A stretch of DNA of 64,000 nt from Gnetum montanum. Taxonomy: Eukaryota; Streptophyta; Gnetopsida; Gnetales; Gnetaceae. Both the position numbers and the translations under genes were made by a program. Each line of letters begins with the position of its first letter. Position 1 is the first letter of the stretch. The stretch is taken from assembly GCA_015680685.1 (NCBI GenBank), contig MNCI01024031.1, positions 428,327 to 492,326 on the forward strand, in the 5' to 3' direction. This document shows positions 23,119 through 33,737 of this stretch, piece after piece. The notes below the pieces were generated by a model that saw only the letters and a program-made list of their open reading frames with translations, was not told the DNA's origin and searched no databases.

Positions 23119-23439
23119 TATGTTACCTTCTAAGTCTCACCAATGTAGTTGTTTGTCTTGATGCAGGATAAAGGTGAAGTCTAGTATATACTTATAGGGA
23201 TGAATATATACCACTTGAACTTGTTAAGGGACTAGCGGATCAACATCATGTGTATTACAACACCGATTGTTTCTTGTTTCAGACCTAAGCAATGAGGTGC
23301 TTTCGTATGAAGAAGGAGACATACTTGTTTGTTCAGTGTGCAATATATTCTTGTTTATTATTTTCTCAATCAACCCTAAGGGTTCGTTCCAATGATGTGA
23401 ATGATTTCCTAACTTCTAATTAGTGCACAAACAACTAAT

Positions 23440-23457
23440 TCTTTGGCAATGATGCCA
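23440..23457 (-). other. Primer-binding site of the outer element, decayed
   Basis: The minus strand reads TGGCATCATTGCCAAAGA. 12 of 18 positions match the tRNA-Asp site, and all six differences are transitions (five G-to-A, one C-to-T). Position, one base from the LTR, is as in the younger copies. Confidence 0.8.
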
Positions 23458-23458
23458 A

Positions 23459-24078
23459 TGATGAGCAACAAGGTACCCTTACGCTTAAGCATACGAATAC
23501 GAACATTTCACGCATGATCTAGTCGAATTCCAAAGACTAACTGCTTATGCACCCTTGTCTAACAAGGATGGGTTGGTTAATCATTGTCTTCTCAAGCTTA
23601 CCTGTATGTCATGATTGTATGGTTAAGTAAGCTTAAGGCATATGATTTTTATAGCTTTTATGTTTTTATGTCCTGTGCTAGTAGGGAAGGAGAGAGGTAA
23701 CTAAGTGACTAATTTAACTTAACTACTCATTAGCTAAGTTCTAACTAATCCTAACACTAGCATCCATTCCCACTTGCTATACACATCCTGAACCAGTGCA
23801 ACACTACTGGGATTACCAAATGCTAATCGTTACTAAGTTACCAAGTGTTACATGCATGCTCGAAGTAGTCGTGCTTGTGTAATTTAACAATTTGCTTAAT
23901 TGATTAAAATGAATTGCTATGCTAATAATAGAAATAGTTAAATTAGTGAATTGATTAAAGGTTCTAATAGTTAGTGAGAACTTGCATGAGAACAAGTGAT
24001 TGTAACTTGAACCTATGACTTGTAAACCACATCATACATGCACTAACAAGATGAGCAATCCCTCACTATCTATATTGT
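23459..24078 (-). mobile_element. 5' LTR of the outermost element, truncated on the right
   Basis: Starts TGATGAGCAAC and matches the LTR at 1191 through ACACTACTGGGATTACCAAA. It continues into AT-rich LTR sequence but loses the TATA and palindromic U3, because another LTR begins at 24079. The right target duplication of the outer element therefore cannot be read. Confidence 0.75.
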
Positions 24079-24430
24079 TGATGAGTAACGAGTAGTCCCT
24101 ATGCTAATCATACGAATCATAAGTGTTGCACTAGCAATCTAGTCAAATTCCGTAGACTTTAGCTTTGTAAATGCACAATTGGCAAGGTTGTGACATAAGG
24201 ACATGATCGTTGTCTTCTTGGCTTCAGTTGTGTAAGCTCAAGTGTATGGTTAAGTGTAAGACCAGGCACATGATTTTTATTCATTATATATTTTATCTAA
24301 TTTGATCTAAGTGTGAAACAAAGTAATTAATTATGAATTAATCTATTTCCTAACATAAGCATTTGGGCTCACCTTTCATGCACATCCTGAACTGATTAAG
24401 AATGCTACTAGTTACCAAGTGTTAGGTTAG
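24079..24430 (-). mobile_element. Truncated LTR of a related subfamily
   Basis: Begins TGATGAGTAACGAG and follows the LTR layout of the copies at 60485-61382 and 63022-63898: CTAGTCAAATTCCGTAGAC, the CGTTGTCTTC region, and GGCACATGATTTTTATT. It breaks off in the short tandem repeat at 24431. Confidence 0.65.
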
Positions 24431-24578
24431 GTTACTTGATGAGCCAAGAAAATTTACAAATTACGTAATGGCCCTGTTAGGTTACTTGATGAGCCAAGAA
24501 AATTTACAAATTACGTAATGGCCCTGTTAGGTTAGGTTACTTGATGAACCAAGCAAATTTACAAATTACGTAATGGCC
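24431..24578. repeat. 50-bp tandem triplication across an LTR edge
   Basis: 24431-24480 and 24481-24530 are identical 50-bp copies starting GTTACTTGATGAGCCAAG. 24531-24578 is a third, slightly different copy. The third copy's GATGAACCAAGCAA matches the LTR at 63400, so the unit spans LTR sequence and flanking DNA. Confidence 0.9.
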
Positions 24579-24923
24579 GTCTTTGCCCCATGCCTAGACC
24601 GTACACAGCATTGCCAAACTACAGAAGGCCAGTCCAAGCAAATTCCTTTTCCTGTGCATCATCATTTTCCAGGGAAAATGATGATCTCAAACTTGGGTTT
24701 TGGGCCCAAGCTCCTTCCTTCAAAGGGATGCTGCTGCTTCCTGCTCTGTGGCGAGCACAGATTAAAGCACCTTGGTGGTGTGAATTTAAGGAAGGCAATT
24801 TCTGATATGGAGTGCAGAAATGTAGCGCCATTTGTGGATTTCAATGCTTTGCATTGCGGAGTGAAGAATATGTGTGAACGCTTGACTGCTGTTCCCATGT
24901 CCCATCCATCCTCGGTATCATGA
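24573..24923 (+). CDS. Gene-like ORF, unrecognised, possible first exon
   Basis: An uninterrupted 116-codon frame in sequence with higher GC and less CpG loss than its surroundings. The second half (from Met36 on) starts MMISNLGFGPKLLPSKGCC and includes a Cys-rich segment, then LRKAISDMECRNVAPFVDF. Low acidic content near the start would fit a plastid or mitochondrial transit peptide, but this is only a guess. No domain is recognised. Overlapping frames of similar length exist on both strands, so coding status is uncertain. It may be a relic of a low-copy gene beside the nest. Confidence 0.3.
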   Translation: MAVFAPCLDRTQHCQTTEGQSKQIPFPVHHHFPGKMMISNLGFGPKLLPSKGCCCFLLCGEHRLKHLGGVNLRKAISDMECRNVAPFVDFNALHCGVKNMCERLTAVPMSHPSSVS

Positions 24924-25751
24924 TGTTGCCAAATATGAACACAACCTAATTACAGAAGGTATTTATTGAGACCACATTTGTCTGGTCGGTGACAGAATGT
25001 ATGCATTTGGTATATGCCCACACTTATTCTGCTGCGCATCAAGCACCAACTCACAGACATTCTCCTGTTTCCTCCTTTCAATTCACAATCAATCACTTCT
25101 CTGCCGATGAGGATAGACTTTTTTGGACTCGTGACAGGTCAGGCTTCTTTCTTTTTCTTAGTTTCTTTCTGTTTTGTTATACTAAGTCTAGAAAATGTTG
25201 CCGTAGCACATTTGCAAAGAAGTTTTGGTGGCATTTGCTGAATTTACCGACATTGTTGGATGCATGATGCATCTATTTATCTCGGCAAAGTGACTCCGGG
25301 TAAGAACCGGGAAATTGCGCTAGTAAAAAATTGGTCCTAGTATCTGTAAGCATAGCGGAAAGGCACAGTGGCAAGATTTTCCTGCCATTTGCTTCCTAAA
25401 ATCGTCATGCATAAATCAGGGAAACGTAAGAATGTTATTGTTATGCACATCTTCTCTTTAATTTGTTTTCGATGCAAAAGGTAATAAAATGTGACAAGAA
25501 AGTATGGTCTATGAGTTCTGAACATGGAGTAACGGGCTATATATAAATACTTTATATATAGCTAATATAATATTTAAGTTACTAATACAATATAATGTCT
25601 CACATTAACATACTTCTTGGAATTGAATTTTTACTCGTAAACCACAAGGTGCAATATTCTAACCAAAAGGGTTATCATTATACTCACATTTCTAAGTGAG
25701 TTTATGAGAGTTGGTAGATGACCAAGTGCTTAAGTTTCTTTTTTAAGTTGT
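24924..25751. other. Low-copy spacer
   Basis: Mixed-composition sequence becoming AT-rich after 25540. Frames at 24989-25267 overlap in two phases and are not convincing. There are no repeat matches to the rest of the window, except that the SINE-like copy begins at 25752. Confidence 0.4.
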
Positions 25752-25822
25752 TATGCTCAAGTTCAAACCTATAACTTTGTAGTTTCCAAATCAAAAGTCT
25801 TGTCACTAGTCTAATACCTAAA
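25752..25822 (-). mobile_element. SINE-like fragment (tRNA-related head)
   Basis: The reverse complement reads TTAGACTAGTGACAAGACTT (box A-like), then GATTTGGAAACTACAAAG and AGGTTTGAACTTG (box B-like). This is the head shared with the copies between 47490 and 52330. Confidence 0.55.
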
Positions 25823-26782
25823 ATAATGGCCCCTAAATTAGTAAAAAGAGGTTTGAATTGTGAACATCTCACTTGCAGTATTGAAACTGAAATTGAAACT
25901 TTATTATGTTTGTAGACCCTCTAGATCTATTGGACAATAGAAATATACATGCTATTAGTTTTGAAAACATTGTTAAACAATTATATTATGAGTTTTGATT
26001 TAATGTAATCTAACTTTTTTATTATTATTTTTTAGGATCTAACATCCCTCCCCAACCCTTGCTCAACCATTAATGTAGGTGAAAGATTTAACAATGGCAT
26101 ATTATGACTAGTTATCTACTTAACACCATAGTTCTTAAACATATATTTTTACCATGCTTTAATGTGGCACCTAGCTCTACCACACCAAAGCATTATATTA
26201 TACATAAGTTCTACCAAACCAAAGTTATTATGTTTGCTACATGTCTTAGTTTACATATATTCAAAAAGTCATAGATTTTGATCCCTACCCTTCTCTCCCC
26301 CTTTCAAAAGAAGAAAAGAACAAACCTTTTTTAAAAAGATATGAATGTGTTCATCAAATGGGATATAAGAGTACATTATATGGTAGACATTGAGGAGAGG
26401 TAAAACTCTTTAAGAATGTAGAAAGAAAAGTTCCTCAACTACAAAGATGCGTATTTAGGAATTCAAATTCAAAATTAATCTTGAATAACCAAGAAAAAAT
26501 GAGTTATTTATAGGCATGCTTAATACGTCATATTTCATTTGTTATATAATATCATATAATAAAAAGGGTTATTACTTGAAAGCTCAATGCTCATCCTATG
26601 AGACAAGGCTCAATAAGATTGATAGATGAGCAAGAGCCTAAGCTTTTTCAAGTACCTTAAGACTTGGAAAATAAGCATTTTACAATTACCCTAATTAATG
26701 ACCCTTTATACATCATCAAACAATAATATTCACATTTAACACAAGAGGTATTCATGAGTTAAAAAATGATTTACTTAGAAAT
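25823..26782. other. AT-rich spacer, no gene seen
   Basis: No supported coding region, RNA gene or element terminus. The five bases just before the next element (26783-26787, GTTAC) are its target duplication. Confidence 0.5.
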
Positions 26783-26787
26783 GTTAC

Positions 26788-28429
26788 TGTGACGTCCAAA
26801 AACGTTGGTGGTTGGAACACCAAGAGGTCACCGAGCATATAGCCTAACCTTGAATCCATGCAAGGGCCATGCTAGAAAAAATAGAAATGGGGTTCCTTGA
26901 ATAGTCTTGTCGATCACACAGAGACTTAGGTGGTGTTAAAATGACAGTGTGCAAGAAGGGTTTGTACTACATTACATGTGGGCATCAGGTCTAGCTAAGC
27001 TAGAGCATAGCAGGATGTCCCGGCCTAAGAACAGTGATGTGAACGTGCAAATATGTATGAAAAAGTGAGAAAATACAAGTGTTACACTAAATGCCAAAGA
27101 GAAATGCTTGAGAAATGTAATAGAATTTGAGAATAGAAGTGCACTGCCCCAAAAGAGGGAGCATAGTTAATTCACAAAGGTATACAAAGTGTACAATAGG
27201 TGTAGTTCGAGTGCAATCATAGCCTCTAAGCTATGAAGTCTAGTGCTCACTGTGTTGAACTATGCCTACCAGATTGGTAGCCATAGTCTACCATGTGATG
27301 TTCTATGAGGTTGCAATGGGGATGCAGTGTACCGTGTGATGTAGCTATGCCTCTCTACTGGTGTAGTGTGCTCTAGGTCTCGTTCTCCCATGGAGCTAAG
27401 TGCCAAAATGCCAAAGTGCCAAATGCCAAATGGAAGTGCCAATTGCCTTACTGGTGAAAAATGAATGCCAACCCTCTTCCTCCCTCCTCTCTTTTCAAAA
27501 GAGGATGTAGGGGTATTTATAGGGCTAGGGTTAGCCCTAAATGTGGATCAGGTGCCACATGGCAATGTGGTGGGTGGGACCACACTCATCCCATGTTACA
27601 TGCAGGACATGGGACGCTGGTTGCAATGCTGGATAGGATGCTACGCTGTAGTAGACATGGTGCTATGCTACACAGCATAACAGGGTGCTACATTGTACTA
27701 GGCAGGGTGCTATGCTAAAATAAACATGGTGCTACGCTGTAATAGATAGGGTGGTAAGCTGTAATCAATAGGGTGGTACGCTATGCAGCGTGACAGGGTG
27801 CTACGCTACGCAGCATAACGGGATGCTATGCTATAGTAGACATGGTGCTACGCTATATAGCATAACAAGGTGCTACACTGCAGTAGACAGGGTGCTACAC
27901 TATGTAACATAATGGGGTGCTATGCTATACTAGACATGGTGCTACGCTACGCAGTGTAACCGGGTGCTACGCTACACAGCATGATAGGGTGCTTCACTAC
28001 ACAGCGTAATAGGGTCCTACACTATAATAGACATGGTGCTACGCTACGTAGCGTAACAGGGTGCTATGCTACAATAGATAGGATGCTACACTACACAACG
28101 TTATAGGGTGCTACGCTACACAACATGACAGGATGCTATGCTGCAGAAGACAGGGTGCTATACTACACAACGTAACAAGGTACTACATTGTAGTAGACAT
28201 GGTGCTACGCTAGGTAGCATAATGGGGTGCTACACTACACAGTGTAATAGGGTGTTATGTGAATTTGTAGAAAGTGCCAGCATTCTAACACTTAGAAGAA
28301 TTTTGCAAATCTGGTAGTTGGAGCTGACTACACTCAACACTTGGAAAAATATGGGCAAAGTGCCACCATTTTGACACTTAGCCATATTTGCAATCACAAT
28401 GCTAAGACCCAAAATTTTTTGGTGTTTTA
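26788..28429 (-). mobile_element. 3' LTR of the Tat/Ogre-like element
   Basis: Starts TGTGACGTCCAAAAACG and ends GGTGTTTTA, where the partner LTR ends GGTGTTTCA. 1642 bp. The minus-strand TATA box is at 27513-27521 (CTATAAATAC). The minisatellite occupies the region upstream of it in the transcription direction. A purine-rich AATAGGGGCCAT abuts the LTR on the minus strand and is the polypurine tract. Confidence 0.85.
27615..28260. repeat. LTR minisatellite with palindromic half-units
   Basis: Two alternating half-units: one near GGTGCTACGCTACAGTAGACA (about 22 bp) and one near GGTGCTACGCTACGCAGC plus GTAACA (about 25 bp). They repeat about 12 or more times with C/T and G/A drift. The second half-unit is close to palindromic around GCTACGCAGCGTA. 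The block occupies the U3 between TATA and the LTR end. Confidence 0.9.
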
Positions 28430-30141
28430 ATGGCCCCTATTTGTTGACATCTGGAGAAGTGACCCAAGAGACGTCAACAAAGAATTACAAAACACCACAG
28501 TAGACATGCCACCAACATCACTCGTCGACACAAGATCGGATGTCATTTTACCATGCTCAAGAGTGATATGGGAATAAGGTTATGCTAAGGGACAAAGTGG
28601 TATAGGCAATGCTAGAAAGATGAAATTTGAGCTATGGGAATGAAATGCAAATAGTGAATCATGGTGTAAGATGCAAATTTAGCATGCTTGACAGTGACCA
28701 TGGCATGAAGTGGTTTGCCCCTAAAATGATGATCTCTCATTAGTGTGCTTATGAGAGCATTAAAGTCAATCCAAGGCTGGGCCAATTGCGAAGCTACAAC
28801 ATTGTCAATTTGCTTGGGGATGTGTTTTCCCCATTCTTTTTTTTTTGTGGGGCAAACCTTTGTTGGGTTCGGCTTACTACTGAATGTTAGCTGCAAGTTG
28901 GCCATTGAGTAGATGGGCTTTTTTCTTATGCAAGCATATTGCATTTGTATGAAAAGTGTTTCCTCCCTGGGATGAGTTATGTTACATCCATTTAGGGCTT
29001 TGATCGGCCCACAAAGGCTCCCCATGGGATGAGTTGCATTACGTCCATCATGAGTTTAGCGGTTGATGTGAAGAGAGTGCCCTGTGTGTCATAGTGCATA
29101 TGCATCAAAGGGACATGAAATTATGAGTATGCAAAGGATGAGAGGATATTGGGATGAAGGAGTGGATGTGTGAAGGCTGTAAAAAGAATGAGGGGAATGT
29201 GCACTCTTGAATGGCTTAACTAGTCCAATCATGCACATCAGAGCAATGTGGTGACTTGCTATTACGATGAGATGCACCTTTGCACAACTTCCTCCAAGAC
29301 TTCATCTTGCTAACATAACTCCAAGAAGACAAGAAAACCACACAACATGAAATGCCAGTGTAAATGCTAGATGTGAAGATGTTGCAAGTGCTAGATGTGA
29401 AGATGCTCTGAATGTGTCAAATGTTGTGCTAGTTGCAAGTGCTCAGGAAGCTAGTTAAAGTGCCAAGGCGATGATGTTGTGAGTCCTCTAAAGGCCACAC
29501 TAATGGAAAGTGCTCCAAACGATCACCAAAATGGTGGAAGGAGAAGATGCTATGAGTTCTCCCAAGGCTTTCACCAATGACAAGTGTTTGAATCAGATCA
29601 GCAACATGCCAGTTTAAAGCCCTGGTAGACTATGAACATAGTTTAAGATCCTAGCAGACCATTATGTGCTAGTTTATAGTCCTAGTAGACTATTGGATAG
29701 TAGTTTAATGTCATAGCAGACAATGGATGTTGTTCTAGTTTAAAATCATGACCCAAGGACAAGTTGTTGTTCCAGTTTAATGTCATGACTTAAGGACAGG
29801 CTATTGTGCCAGTTTAACATCATGACAGACTAGTGCTTATCTTGCTTGTATAAGGTGCAATGTTGCATGCATAGTCATGCTATGTTCCTGCAAGATCCTA
29901 CAAAAATCAACTAGAAAAAAAACAAAATCAAGTGGAAACTATTGTAAATAGAGTTGAAATGCACAAATGAAAGGAAAGTAGTGCAAAAATCGATAGTTTT
30001 AGGCCGTTCTGGGCCATGGTATAGTTTAAGGCCTTTTCGGGCCATATGTTTTTGTTGTTTTTTCAAATGCAATGCATAAGCTAAGTAGATGGATGTGTAA
30101 ACAAAGTACAAATGCCTAAACAAAGCAAACTAGTGTGTAAA
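28430..30141 (-). mobile_element. 3' internal region, no pol genes seen
   Basis: Lies between protease and the 3' LTR, where RT, RNase H and integrase would be expected. One open frame of 137 codons (29025-28612) is present but has no recognised domain. An imperfect repeat near 28972 and 29020 (GGGATGAGTT plus a TTACATCC-type word) falls in it. The rest is stop-rich. Confidence 0.6.
29613..29840. repeat. Tandem repeat, AGTTTAA...CATGACAGAC type
   Basis: Five to six imperfect copies of a unit of about 38-45 bp around AGTTTAATGTCATGGCAGAC. A related repeat lies at 32350-32490 in the same element. Confidence 0.75.
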
Positions 30142-30942
30142 CTAGGCAAGTAGGCAAAATGTAAATGCATGAACAAATACAACCCAAGAAAAAACCAAAA
30201 ATGCATGGCCAATGGAGGCAAGGGGTGAGCCGGTGCTTAATGTGTTTTTGGCCAAGAAAAAGTCTTGATCACATAGTTGCTTCCTAATTAGGTATGGATT
30301 AGGGGGTGTGCAATACTTAGGATCCTCTGGGAGGCTATTGGCTTCAACAACTTGTTCAAGCATGTTAGCCTTAAGCGTTGTGTTGGTTGCCATAGGTGTA
30401 CCACCAAGAAACTCCTCTTCTAAAACTTGCGCCATGTCTATGTCATGGATAGTCAAACAGGAAGAATTATCACCATGGACGATAACTTGACCACCTTCAT
30501 ATGGAAGGTGGATTTCTTGGTGGATGGGAGAGGAGATGGCCCTTAGTTGGGCTAGCCAAGGCTTGCCTAGAATCATGTTGAAACCTGGCATCTCCTCTAT
30601 GACAGTGAAATCTGCACTAGTGGGGAATTTCTCTCTTGCCACAAAGGCTAAGTTGATTTTACCTCTGACTATGACATGTGATCTATTGAAGGATTTTAGA
30701 CATGTGGTTTTGGTTGGCCTGATTTCATCTGCTAGGCCTAGCTTGTCAACAATGGAGTACAGGACTACGTTTGTTGCTGCACCATCATCAACATGCACTC
30801 TACGGATGGTGCACTGCTCAACACATATGCTAATGGATAGTGGAGCTGTAGTGACCTCCCCTGGTTCGGGGTTGACTTCGACTACACTGTCACAAAACAC
30901 TAGGGATGTTGAACTTGATTCTTGTGGTGTAGGGGGCAACAT
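30142..30942 (-). CDS. Retropepsin-containing open segment, Tat/Ogre lineage
   Basis: The longest uninterrupted retroelement frame in the window (266 codons). The active-site region reads RRVHVDDGAATNVVLYSIVD, where the family has V-D-x-G. A GFNMILGKPWLAQLRAISS block follows, the ILGRPWLH...A(V/I)(P/S)S signature of Tat/Ogre proteases, and then a GGQVIVHGD segment. The Asp-Asp-Gly in place of Asp-Thr/Ser-Gly suggests loss of activity. Upstream, the frame meets the gag remnant. Downstream, pol is absent. It looks less decayed than the Athila-like copies. Confidence 0.8.
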   Translation of the reverse strand: MLPPTPQESSSTSLVFCDSVVEVNPEPGEVTTAPLSISICVEQCTIRRVHVDDGAATNVVLYSIVDKLGLADEIRPTKTTCLKSFNRSHVIVRGKINLAFVAREKFPTSADFTVIEEMPGFNMILGKPWLAQLRAISSPIHQEIHLPYEGGQVIVHGDNSSCLTIHDIDMAQVLEEEFLGGTPMATNTTLKANMLEQVVEANSLPEDPKYCTPPNPYLIRKQLCDQDFFLAKNTLSTGSPLASIGHAFLVFSWVVFVHAFTFCLLA

Positions 30943-32138
30943 TGTTGTGGATGTTGAACCTTGACCACAAAGGTTGTTGTGGATGATTGAGGTGGCACTT
31001 TGATAGCAAAGGGAGGCCTCTTACTTGTGGAGGCTGAGGGGACCCTTGCCTTGTTAAGAGGAACATCGATCACAAAAGGTTCTTTCATAGGTTTGGGCTT
31101 GCCACCTATGCTAATAGAGTTTATGACATCGAAAGCATCATATGTGTTGTATTGACTCGTTGTGTTAAGCACTAGTTGACTCTGTTCTATCATTCTTTAT
31201 AGGTCATCCTGCAAAGCATGATAGTTGTCCATACTATGACCAGCCAATTGGTGGTAATGACAGTATTGGTCCAATTTAAAATGTTGTGGGACTGAGGGCT
31301 CATTTGGTACTGCTAATGTGGGGTTCCATAGTAGTTCGCAGTACCTGTCATGTTTTTGATAAGTAAACACCAATATGTATTTGTGTTGGATTTGCCCGGC
31401 TTTCAGGAGTTGCTCCAACAGCTTAGAGGGTTGCATCAGTAGTGGTATATACTTTTAGTCCTTGCACTGAAAGTTGGGCCTTGGGGTGGCCCCTATTAAT
31501 GTATGTGAGTTGGTGCCAAAGTTGATAGTTTTGTCAGCTAGGGCCTTGGGCTACTTAGCTATTGGGCCCTAGTTGGTTACTTTTGTGCTTGTAGCCATTG
31601 TTGCCACTGTTGTGTTTTTCTTGCAAGCATGTTGATTTCTGTAGGCCACATAAGCTGGGTCATTGTTAGCTTGTGTTGCTTCCTCTATGTTTTTTGCTTG
31701 GGCAAAGGCTTGGCTAAGAGACTTTGGGGCTAGATTATACAATTTGGACTTATTGAAGTCATTTACTGCACCTTTGAAGATGGCTAGTAGATGTGCCTCC
31801 ACTAGAGGTTCATGTATTTCACTCAATGCAGCATTCCAATGCTAGAGGAATTTTGGCATGGGCTTTAGAGTCCCTTACTTAACCTACATGAGCTAGTCAA
31901 GGGTTACTTCCGGCTTTAGGTTGTACTTGAAGTGTGTCACAAACTGGCTTATGAGATCCTCCAAAGAGGAGATTGAGGCCTCGGGTAGCATGTGATACCA
32001 ATCTAAGGCCTTACCAGTGAGTGACATGGGAAACATGTGCATGATGGCATGTGGCCCAGCTTGAAGGAGTAGGCACTTAGATTGAAATGTGACCAAGTTA
32101 CCATTGTACTTGGTGAATTTGTGGCAGATGGACCCCAA
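30943..32138 (-). pseudogene. Gag of the Tat/Ogre-like element
   Basis: In minus-strand order the retrotrans_gag core is at 32138-31893 (MFPMSLTGKALDWYHMLPEA, SSLEDLISQFVTHF) and the helical continuation at 31826-31569 (LLAIFKGAVNDFNKSKLYNL). A knuckle-like YCHYHQLAGHSMDNYHALQD lies at 31436-31197, with the last Cys replaced by Tyr. A Pro/Ser-rich linker into protease follows (31193-30900). Stops fall between these blocks. The segment order is normal for Tat/Ogre gag. Confidence 0.8.
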
Positions 32139-32224
32139 TTGGGAGAGTTAGAGGTGGTACCGTAGGACTTATGGGATCATCTTGGTAGAAGTCCACCCCC
32201 TTAATGGTGTCAGAGGAGGTAGCC

Positions 32225-32527
32225 TTAAGTCATTTGATCTCCTCCATCAAGCTTTGGATTAGTTGGAATGCCTAATCCAAGCTTGGGGATGTGCCAGACA
32301 GTTGCATTGTCTAGGCTTGGATTGGTTGCATAGCATAGGGTAGAATTTTTGGTTATGGAGTTTGCCAATTTAATGTCATAGCGGACAGGCATTGCCAATT
32401 TAACATCATAGTAGATGGTTGTTGCTAGTTTAACATTGTAGTAGATGTTTGTTGCTAGTTTAATGTCATAGTAGACATTTGTTGATGTGTTGGTTGATTG
32501 ATGGATGCAGTGATCAAAGTAGGCCAC
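32225..32527 (-). CDS. Short ORF with repeated YYDVKLA-type peptide
   Basis: Open for 100 codons upstream of the gag core. It contains four tandem copies of a 10-13 residue unit (YYDIKLAT, YYNVKLAT, YYDVKLAM, RYDIKLAN), encoded by the DNA repeat at 32350-32490. It may be the gag N-terminal extension or a fortuitous frame through a tandem repeat. Confidence 0.4.
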   Translation of the reverse strand: MAYFDHCIHQSTNTSTNVYYDIKLATNIYYNVKLATTIYYDVKLAMPVRYDIKLANSITKNSTLCYATNPSLDNATVWHIPKLGLGIPTNPKLDGGDQMT

Positions 32528-33737
32528 ACACGAGTAGGTTGGATGGACACTACAGATGCCAATGAGACAGGTGGAACGTAGGATGCCTGAGTTGTTTGGG
32601 GCTAGGAGGTGGCCCCTACATGAGCATAATGTTGGACAAATGCATTAGTTTCTTGTGAGGAAGGCTGAATTGGAATGATCACCATCTTAGAGAGGATGGG
32701 TGGACTGAATCGAGGAGGGACTGTACTAAGGAGCAATTATTGGAAGATGATGTAGGTGTGGCTCTCATGTTCAGAGTAGGCCTCAAACTCATCTTCCTCT
32801 TTCTATGAGTCTTCCTCATAGGTTTTCCTTGCATCAATATTTTTTGCATGGATGAGTTGGGACAACAACTGGTGGTAGGACTCCATGAGTACGATTATGT
32901 CAAACAAGGAGGGGTTGTACTCTTGTCCATTCTAGTGGACTCATTCATAGTCTTGTTTTGCCTCCAAATCAAGGTAATCCACTGGTGATCCTGCTTGGAT
33001 TTTGGCACAAACAAAATTATATTGTTCATGGCTTAGTGTGGCATGATTTTGCTAGATTGTAGTGTCAAATGTGTTAGACACCAATGTGGATGGTTGATCT
33101 AGATTCATATTCATAGATTGGGTTGTGAGAGTTTCTATTTGTAGAAAATGGTTAACTCTAAAAACTATAGAAAAATGACTAAAAGTGTCAATAGAAAAAA
33201 AATGTAAGAAAAAATCTAAGTGTAAAAAATGCTAAAAAATAGCTAAGTATGGAAATATAGAAAAATGTTCAATATGAAAACTATGAAAAATGGCCAACTC
33301 TAGTGTTACACTTGCTACGTTAGAGCTTAGTACACTGATGAGGTCGCTATGCTACACTAGATATAGGCAGCGTAACATAGTAAATAGTGTAACATAGTAT
33401 ACAATGTGACGTAGTAGACAGCATAATGTAGTAGACAGCGTAACGTAGTATACAGCGTGACATAGTAGACAACATAACATAGTAGACAACGTAACACAGT
33501 AGAGAGCGTAACACAGTAGACAATGTAACACAGTAGATAATTTTGGGCTTTTGTCCTACAAGGTTCTAGAGGAACCTTCCTAGTGACCAATCTGCACCAC
33601 TTGGTGCATAGACAACCACAAGGGTGTCACATCTACACTAAAAGGCTACTAGTGATAGGATACAGAAAGCACACAGGACTACCTTTGGTACTCACAAAGA
33701 ACATAGAGGTTCATGCCCTCCTTCAAGTGCCAAAAAC
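32528..33737 (-). mobile_element. 5' leader of the Tat/Ogre-like element
   Basis: Leader between gag and 5' LTR. It includes a second short minisatellite at 33345-33540 with unit about GCGTAACATAGTAGACA, related to the LTR minisatellite. Next to the LTR the minus strand reads TTTTTGGCACTTGAAGGAGG, a primer-site candidate, but it does not match the tRNA-Asp site and its tRNA was not assigned. Confidence 0.6.

Noticed and set aside
27461-28260. CRISPR-like array of regularly spaced repeats
   Set aside because: There are no unique spacers. The units are contiguous, degenerate minisatellite copies within an LTR of a plant retrotransposon.
33357-33590. Cys/Tyr/Leu-rich ORF on the minus strand
   Set aside because: It is a translation of the short minisatellite in the 5' leader.
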